DNA from: Synanceia verrucosa
Taxonomy: Eukaryota; Chordata; Actinopteri; Perciformes; Synanceiidae
NCBI GenBank assembly: GCA_029721515.1
Contig: CM056569.1
Location: 16,554,507-16,618,506 of the forward strand
DNA: 64,000 bases
Direction: 5' to 3'
Under the pieces are notes generated by a model that did not search any database, was not told the DNA's origin, and saw only the letters and a program-made list of their open reading frames with translations. How positions within the stretch are numbered: position 1 is the first letter of the stretch; every line of letters begins with the position of its first letter. The position numbers and the translations under genes were made by a program. Positions 57,901 to 64,000 of the stretch are shown here, in pieces.

Positions 57901-60900
57901 AAGTCAATATTTTACTGTAACTTTTCATGGAAATAATGTTGGATTTTGTGAAATTAAAATTTCTCTAAAGGGTTCTAGAGCACAAAAATCTGTGAGACAA
58001 ATCATTTCCACTGGTCATACTGCTGTATGACATTGAGCTGACCCTGAACAACTGAGTTGTGATGAAATCTGCAGGATAAGAGCTAGATAACAAAGGTGTT
58101 ACTGATTTACAATATGATGTGTTCAAGCAAGAAACTTAATAATTACATAAAATAAACAGCTGTTTGAAGAAAGGAATTATGCCCTTGTTTACTTCTTAAC
58201 AAAAAAGAAAGGAGTGTGTGTGTACAATTTACGGTTTAATTTGTTTTTTTTTTACTGTAGAATCAAAATTCATGGAATTCCACTGTTATTGGCACCAACA
58301 CACATCACAAAATCTAGATCAACCTGGCAAGAGCAGAGGCCATGCAGTAACCTCTCTCATACTTACCCACTCTCAGAGTATCTAACGCCCCCTTGATCCA
58401 CAGTGTCATAACTTGTAGTAACGCCGTCCATTAAGTCTACTGCCACAGATTTATCTGACTCTTCTACAGGCATGAAACCATGGCCCTGCACAGTCACTAC
58501 AGCAGACTCTGCTTCTTTGCCCTTATCATACATTGATATCTGAGTTTCTTGAATATCCTTCTCATCCCGAGGGCTGGAACAATGACAAGTAACAACAGGG
58601 GGAAACTGCATAAATTCGGAGACCCACAGAATAACCACACAAAGTATGATATAAAACAAATGTACTTGACAAATTTTGCAGTCAGATGGTGTAGTGATAA
58701 AGCAAATGCATTGTTGAGGAAATGCATCACATCACTGAATCACTGTGTAAATCAAGCCAACCCACCTCTTGCTAACACTCAAGATTAGTGGCAAGTCAGG
58801 AATGGGGTGCCACATTCTGCACTGCAAGTTTCTGAAAACAGAATTGAACAGAAAGTGTTTTAAAATCCAAATCTGCTAACACGACACAACTCAAACTCCA
58901 ACTCTCAAACTCACCCTTTTTCTAGAAAACCTATTTCTTCAGCCTCCGTTAGTTTCCAAAAGTCCTGTTCATTTTGATGGCTCTCCAAAGCTGAGCACAT
59001 ATCAGATTTAATTTCCTTTGTGTCAAGATCTAATCTGGTTGGACTGGCCTCATCCCATGAAAAGTCAGTGCCATCAACTCTGGAGGATGGCTGATCCACT
59101 TGGATTTCAGAATCTGGTGATGGTATCTCTTTGACAATGGCCTCGATGGGACAGGTTGAGGACTCAGTTGTCATTCGTTGTTGCTCATGCTGTGGTAAAT
59201 CTTGTCTAGGGAATATAAACTGCATGGATCCCTCTTTGACAGAAACCATACAGAGGGAATGCTCCTCCAGTGACAGCATTGCTCTTTCCCTTCCAATTAT
59301 TTTTGTTCCTGGCCACCTCTGTTCTGAATGATGCACATTTGTTGATGGTACCCCAAAAACAGAGGCTTTCTTTGGGCAAGATGGCACAATATTTACCATA
59401 TTCGGAAGCCTATCTTCATCAGGTGGTGGAACTGCTGTGACGACAGAGCTGAGAGCAATGTTTGAAGAAGGTTCAAGAGAAAGACTCCTCATTATTGTAT
59501 CTTTGTGAGGAGAACTATGTTTTGTGTAAAAGGGACAGCAGCCTTCTGTTTTCAACACAGGCCAGCTTCCTATATTGGAATCAGAAATAATTGAGGGGAA
59601 ACCAATGATTCTTGACTGGTGTGGGCAACATGGCAGGATCTGTACCATGTCTGGTTGTTCCACAATGACTGCTTGGGGTCGTGGAGCAGATGGAAATCCA
59701 GGGCTCAGGGCTTGGCGTGGACATGGTGGAAGCATACTCAGCATTATTTCTTTGTCCTTGTATGATGTTTCCATAACTGTAAAATCTTGGTGGACAACTC
59801 CATACCTTTTATTGAATGAGTTTTCCCAAACTACATCCTTGTCCACATGCCAGCCATCAGAATCCTTTGCAATATTCTTTGCAGGTAGACCTGGAATTTC
59901 ACTGTGTTTTGGGAAAGTGGCCACAGATTTTAACATGCTGGGCGATTCCAGCTGTCTCTCTCCTGCCTTGGAGGGAACTCCAGGAATATATGAATGCTTT
60001 GGACAAGGTGGCAGCATTGATACCATAATTCTAACCAATGCCTTTTCTCTAAGATACATATTATGGTAATGTATAATTGATAGCCTCACTGGGTATCTTA
60101 CTAGCCTTTCCCAAATTGGCCATTCTGTCTCATCAGAATCACTGCGCAATCTAGAGGGTATTCCACATACTCTGGAACGTCTTGGACAAGTAGGCAACAG
60201 ATTGATCATACTTGGTATATCTGCCAACACCTGACATGGGATGGATGGAAAGCCTGGTAAACAGGCTGTCAGTGGGCAGGTGGGCAATATTGATACCATA
60301 TTTATGATCATATCACAATCAGAATAGAACATATTAACATCCTGTAAATGTGACGTATCAGACTTCTCTCTCGGGAGTAGCAGGGACTTAGTTTCCCTTA
60401 GCCACTTAAATTGTTTGACAGTGTCTCTAAGTGGCATTCCAGGAACTCTAGATTCCTTTGTACAACTAGGCAATAAATCCACCATAGTTAGCCCATCTGC
60501 CAGCGTTATAGCAGAGGGGAACCCAGGGACTCTGGCATTCTCAGGGCAAGAGGACAAAATTGCACTCATATTTTCAGCAGTTTTCTTGTCAAAATACAAC
60601 TCTGCATTTAGAATATGCACTTCCTTTTTGATTAATGGACGCACCCACTGTAAACTTTGAGAAACAAACCATTCATTGCAGACGGTCAAGCAATTTTTTT
60701 GTCCAGTCTTTGAAGGCCAACCAGGGAATCCACTAAGTACAGGGCATGAAGGTATAGTATGAACCATACTAGGTTCTTTTCGTGGAGCAAAGGGTAAGCC
60801 AAAAACTTTGGCATTTTGTGGGCAACTTATCAACATATTAACCATGTCTTTAGGGATTTCTCTGTCTTTCAGTATCCACTGAACAATGTAAGCTTGTATT

Positions 60901-63324
60901 TTCTTCTCTCGTCTCCACTCAATTAACTGCCTCAAAGCAAGCCAATCTTTGCTCTCTGAATAGTTATGAACCCGAGATGGCATACCAGGAGTTTGGGTCT
61001 GTTTGGGGCATATAGGTGCAAGCCTGACAATGTTTGGTGACAGCTTCTGGGGTGCTGTGGGCACACCCACAAGGCAAGTTCTCATGGGGCATGAGGGCAA
61101 CATTGTCATTGAACTGAATATTTCTCCTTTATCTAGATTCTGAGCAGCACCTGGGGAACTATCTAGAATAAAGACTTCACTTTTACTCAAGGGTTTCTCC
61201 ATCAGAATGATTGTATCCAAACCCTCCCAATGCACATTAACTGGCTCTTTAGAGGGTAAACCAATGACTCTGGTTTTTCTTGGGCAAGCAGGCAAAAAAT
61301 ATGCCATGCTAGGACTGTGGCTTGGTGCAAATGGAACACCAAGCACACTTGGTTCTTTTCTCAGCACAGAGGGAAAACCAGGGATGGTTTCCTTCCGAGG
61401 ACAAGATGGCAACATATTTACCATATGTTTTACATGTTCTTCATCCTCAAACGAATTCTCCTGAACCAAAAGAGAACTGCTTCGCAATGCTTTCTCTAAA
61501 TTGAATTCCCTCGAAATATGCCATCTGTCATTGTATGCAACAACAGTTTGTCTACCCGGCATACCTGCGACCATTGTCTGTTTGGGACATGTAGGGAGAA
61601 GACTGCCCATACTTGGAGTATTTGCAGCCTTCTTCAATGGTGCAGAAGGTAACCCTGGAATGCTGGCCTTTCTAGAACACGTTGGCAACATGGCCACCAT
61701 GACTTTAATCATATTAGGATCATTAACAGCTTGTTCCTGGACACAAGACACATCTCTTATCTGCAATGGTTTCTTCCACAAAGAACATCTATCCCAAACA
61801 TTTTTATATCCAGTCACTGGACCAGCAGAAGTGAACCCTGGAATCCTGGAAATTCTGGGACACATAGGTAAAAGACAAGTCATATTTGGTTCATGTTTCA
61901 CAGCAGATGGGAATCCAGGAATACTGGCAGATCTGGAGCAGGATGGTGCCAAGTCCACCATTTTTGTAATTCCTGTACTACCCTCATAAAGGGAACAAAC
62001 CTGATCTGAATACAGGAGTAAAGGAAATCTGTTGCTGGGTAACTTCTGAAACAATAACCTCTTATCATCAGGCCAAGCTAGAACTTGTGACTGACATAGA
62101 GATGGCACACCAGGAATCTTGGAATATTGTGGGCAGCTTGATTGTGCCTCAGTTATACTTAGCACTCCCACTGTGCGCTCAATTTGAACTTCAGGTAGTA
62201 CAGTGGACGGTGAATGACCTGTTGTAATCAATGGACTAAGTTCCACCTTCGATATGTAGACAAACTTGTCTTCCCTACTGACTGTAGCGCTGGGTAACAC
62301 ACTTTCTTGTGTAACTTTCCTATTGCTTTCACATAGTGGCCTCCTATCCATAGACCAAGACAAGTTTTCAGTTCCCTCTTTCGCCATACAATGCTCTGGG
62401 TCCAAACCATCAAACCTTCTTTTAGAAGATGATACAAAATCCCTTTTCAGCTCTTCTCTTTGTTTTGATAAATTTTCTGTGGTCTGTTGTGCTGAGAAAA
62501 ATCCAAAATCAGATTCCAATCTTGAAGTGTTTTGGTCTGGGGCAGTCATGTTGCATATGGGTTTCTTATCCATAACATTTTTTGGAGGACCAGGGTGTAT
62601 TTTTCGGGTGTCTCTTTGTGGCATTTCCCAGTGTGAGTTTTTCGCAATGAACTGCGCTCTGGACTGAACTTCAGGTATTTTGTCCATCACCATTGAAGGA
62701 AAAGCAGAACTGGCATCCCTAAGGCTCTCATTTCTGAAGGAGTAAAGTATATCAAAGAGATCAGTGCTTTAGATGTCTCACCGTGAATTACTTTGTATTG
62801 TATGTGTTAACATAGATGCATTTTCAAGATTATAGAATGGGGATTTAACTAACAGAGCACCATGCTACACTTACCCCAAATCCATAGTTACAGATTCATT
62901 CTTATGGGCCACTCCTATTCTTCCTATTTTTTTTTTGTCAGCGGTTGTAGCAATTTGAGGCGAATGCAACAAAGGTCCCTGGAGCGACCTGGAGGTAGGC
63001 TGGGGATTAGCTGGAGAAAGGGGAATATGTTGAGCAGGCTCTGGTTGAGTTTTTGGACTTCCTAATTGGATGGACATCTTGGACAAGTGATTTTTTGGTT
63101 TAACCAGAAGCTTCTCGACTGATGCAGATGTGTAATCTTGAAAATCAGGGTTTTGCTCTGGTGCCGAAGTGAAGGAAGGAAGTACTGGGTGGAAGGACGG
63201 GAATGTCATTTTTGGCCTTGATTCTGTTTGATCCATCTGTGCTTTTGGCATCTCAAAATAATTTAGCCCTGGGGATATGGGCGTTCTGGGGCTAAGGGGC
63301 AGAAGTGAGGCCATGCTCTCAGGT
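42956..63324 (-). CDS. ehbp1l1: EH domain-binding protein 1-like 1, 3' 20 exons (4086 aa in window)
   Basis: Minus-strand exons: 62875-63324, 58915-62733, 58766-58831, 58367-58573, 54241-57434, 54094-54148, 53661-53870, 52896-53405, 50112-52469, 49821-49893, 47258-47424, 47112-47160, 46506-47018, 46368-46419, 46217-46260, 46021-46132, 45049-45148, 43741-43814, 43160-43274, 42956-43049. All join in phase. Numbering residues from the first in-window codon: repeat insert (about 150-2580), acidic/basic disordered part (to about 3640), calponin homology domain (about 3655-3765: SLLDWCQEVT, WRNGLAFCAILHHF, DPYDIKYNNKKAFDGFAELG), bMERB coiled coil binding Rab8-family GTPases (about 3920-4080: EEERLIQEWFTLVNKKNALI), and a C-terminal CaaX box (CVMQ). 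Family role: adaptor between Rab8/10, EHD or BIN1-type proteins and actin in recycling tubules. The N-terminal C2-like domain must lie beyond base 64000. The length far exceeds my recollection of human EHBP1L1 (about 1500 aa). No stop or frameshift was seen. Confidence 0.93.
45780..45993. mobile_element. LINE/SINE 3' tail relic
   Basis: The stretch ends in a small hairpin (TTTCCGCATATGCGGAA) followed by CAAATAAAGGATTATCTTATCTT, a terminal structure common to several fish non-LTR elements and the SINEs they mobilise. No coding part remains. It lies in the ehbp1l1 intron just after exon 46021-46132. Confidence 0.45.
47568..47885. repeat. Dispersed repeat, copy 2
   Basis: It matches 8845-9299 in order and orientation over most of its length, with a shorter middle. 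It lies in the ehbp1l1 intron upstream of the calponin homology exon and directly beside a nested transposon block. Confidence 0.7.
47937..49019. mobile_element. MITE (TTAAAGG-type) nested in the outer element
   Basis: The left end AAAGTAACAATATGTAAG and the right end (CCTACATACGGTTCCTTTAA) match the termini of the element at 23076-23614. The right part (48715-49019) is nearly identical to 23310-23614. A SINE of about 355 bases is inserted near its left end. Confidence 0.65.
47976..48330 (+). mobile_element. tRNA-derived SINE
   Basis: The head GACGGCAGTAGCTCAGTCTG is tRNA-like (A box), followed by GCCAGTTCAAGTCC (B box, partly duplicated by a short internal repeat). The 3' end reads TTTCCCCTTGAGGGATTAAT, then a CTT-rich tail. 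A short TGAAT duplication flanks the insertion. It is the innermost of three nested elements. Confidence 0.75.
50112..52469 (-). other. ehbp1l1: Large ehbp1l1 exon encoding a disordered basic/acidic segment
   Basis: A 2.36 kb exon encodes about 785 aa with low-complexity, probably disordered sequence. A short motif of the form P-x-P-R-x-[KR]-[KR]-R-L-S-[GA]-[ST]-[FY] occurs at least three times (PRPCVRKRLSGSF, PKPRVKKRLSGSF, PLPRAKKRLSATY), with related PPRVKRRDGS and PLRRKDS copies earlier. These look like repeated basophilic kinase sites in a proline-rich context. The last 120 residues are acidic and lead into the calponin homology exons. Confidence 0.85.
54241..57434 (-). repeat. ehbp1l1: Second giant ehbp1l1 exon with about 20 CP...PGFPS repeats
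   Basis: This 3.2 kb exon encodes about 1064 aa. Near its start are two copies of an ILWEELPKAT / IQWEELPKVT segment, then about 20 motif copies such as MVSLVPSCPKEARAPGFPS, MVSCVPSCPKVSSIPGFPS and MLALTPSCPEASRIPGFPS. Pairs of motifs plus a Trp- and Lys-rich spacer form a compound unit of about 90 aa. A few copies are degenerate, with Cys or Pro lost. Entry is in phase 2 and exit in phase 1. Confidence 0.9.
58915..62733 (-). repeat. ehbp1l1: Giant ehbp1l1 exon with about 20 CP...PGFPS repeats
   Basis: This single 3.8 kb exon (phase 2 at both ends) encodes about 1270 aa. After a unique start, about 20 copies of a motif near M-V-x-[ML]-L-P-[ST]-C-P-x(4,5)-[IV]-P-G-[FLVM]-P-S follow one another; examples are MVNMLPSCPRKETIPGFPS, MVSILPTCPLTACLPGFPS and MINLLPTCPRRSRVCGIPS. 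Two subtypes alternate: one usually followed by APxxxP-type linkers, the next by a segment with a Trp and a charged stretch. No known domain was recognised. Confidence 0.9.
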
Positions 63325-64000
63325 CTGAGGGACAAACAAATGAAGATCAGAGTTATGACGTAAGGAAGGTTGTCACCGCAGTAATGCAGTCCATATCCAG
63401 GCCATATTCACGGAATTCCACTAAACATCACGCAAGCAATGAGCAACAAGACACAGAACTACAAAATAAGAGATAATAAATATACAAGATGAGGTTCAAA
63501 CCCAGAGTCACAAACCAAACAAGCGTTCTGTGACAAATCACAGAAGAAATGACCAGTTCTTGCCAAGCAGCAGCCAACAACACTGCCACATCACTTGGCA
63601 CTTGCTGCATCAACATGATTTTGAACAAGTTGTGTTTGTTTGAATTTCAACATAAAAAGAAAATCCCATAGTCTGTGCATATTCACACGCAGCTCAACAA
63701 GCAACACAGTAACACGTTTGCAGTGCTGAAACAATGCCACAAGATTATAAGCACTAGAAGCTGCTCAACGGAGGGGTCATTTTTGGCAACTCTGACTTGG
63801 CAAACCTGCCTTTGAGTGCAAAAATGTAATGTAACGGAATTTTACCTAAACTCTTTCAAACACTCCCAGAAGAGTTTCAAGCCAAACAAATGGAGACTTT
63901 GTGGGATGAAATGAGTGCATTTTTTTAACGATTTCCTCTCTATTTACTACTAAACAATATTTGGCTCTTCACCACCTCCTCATTTACTTTAGTTCCACTA
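63325..64000. other. ehbp1l1 intron, no feature seen
   Basis: This stretch lies upstream of the first in-window ehbp1l1 exon. No further coding exon, repeat or regulatory motif was recognised; the N-terminal exons must lie beyond the window. Confidence 0.5.

Noticed and set aside
55470..62667. Plus-strand open frames opposite the ehbp1l1 repeat exons
   Set aside because: They mirror the repeat on the other strand (PGFPS core read as EGNPG-type peptides) and have no independent support.
58911..62693. A stand-alone 1260-aa gene of CP...PGFPS repeats
   Set aside because: The open frame ends just after a clear splice donor, has an acceptor upstream of its first Met, and joins in phase to the flanking ehbp1l1 exons. 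It is an exon, not a gene.
54241..62733. CRISPR-like direct repeats
   Set aside because: The periodicity is in the protein code, spacing is irregular and the setting is an animal gene.

Overview
This is vertebrate nuclear DNA from a ray-finned fish, almost certainly a teleost. It has intron-rich genes with standard GT-AG splice sites, long CA, TA and ATT microsatellites, and many small transposons of the kind found in teleost introns. No bacterial, viral or CRISPR features were found. The species cannot be named from sequence alone; the compact introns fit a percomorph, but that is a guess.

Four protein-coding genes are present. (1) On the + strand, bases 1-6418 hold the 3' part of a Pellino E3 ubiquitin ligase gene, best matched to peli3 (three exons; the 5' end lies outside the window). 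(2) On the - strand, 20618 to 13090 is a complete six-exon rab1b-type small GTPase of 201 aa, with a probable promoter at about 20.62-20.94 kb. (3) On the - strand, 36702 to 21458 is a 15-exon receptor tyrosine kinase. Its extracellular half is Eph-like (signal peptide, ephrin-binding domain, Cys-rich region, one fibronectin III domain) and its intracellular half is a TAM-type (Axl/Mer/Tyro3) kinase. All 15 exons join in phase into an 897-codon frame, broken by a single TGA in the kinase domain. (4) On the - strand, 63324 to 42956 are the last 20 exons of ehbp1l1 (EH domain-binding protein 1-like 1). They carry the CH and bMERB domains, a C-terminal CaaX box, and a very large insert with about 40 copies of a Cys-Pro...Pro-Gly-Phe-Pro-Ser repeat in two giant exons. 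At least 4086 aa are encoded here, and the N-terminus lies beyond base 64000.

Layout: peli3 3' exons (0-6.6 kb); a gene-poor stretch with microsatellites (6.6-13 kb, part of it perhaps a long rab1b 3' UTR); rab1b (13.1-20.6 kb); the chimeric kinase (21.2-36.7 kb); a 6 kb intergenic stretch of hairpins and non-autonomous transposons (36.7-42.9 kb); ehbp1l1 (43-64 kb). From memory, PELI3, RAB1B and EHBP1L1 all lie on human 11q13, so the order looks like conserved synteny, with the chimeric receptor between rab1b and ehbp1l1. Rab1b (ER-Golgi traffic) and Ehbp1l1 (Rab8/Rab10-family effector in recycling and tubulation) both act in membrane traffic; Pellino acts in innate signalling. No functional cluster is implied.

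The two observations most worth following are the Eph/TAM chimeric receptor with its in-frame stop, and the roughly 40-copy repeat in ehbp1l1.
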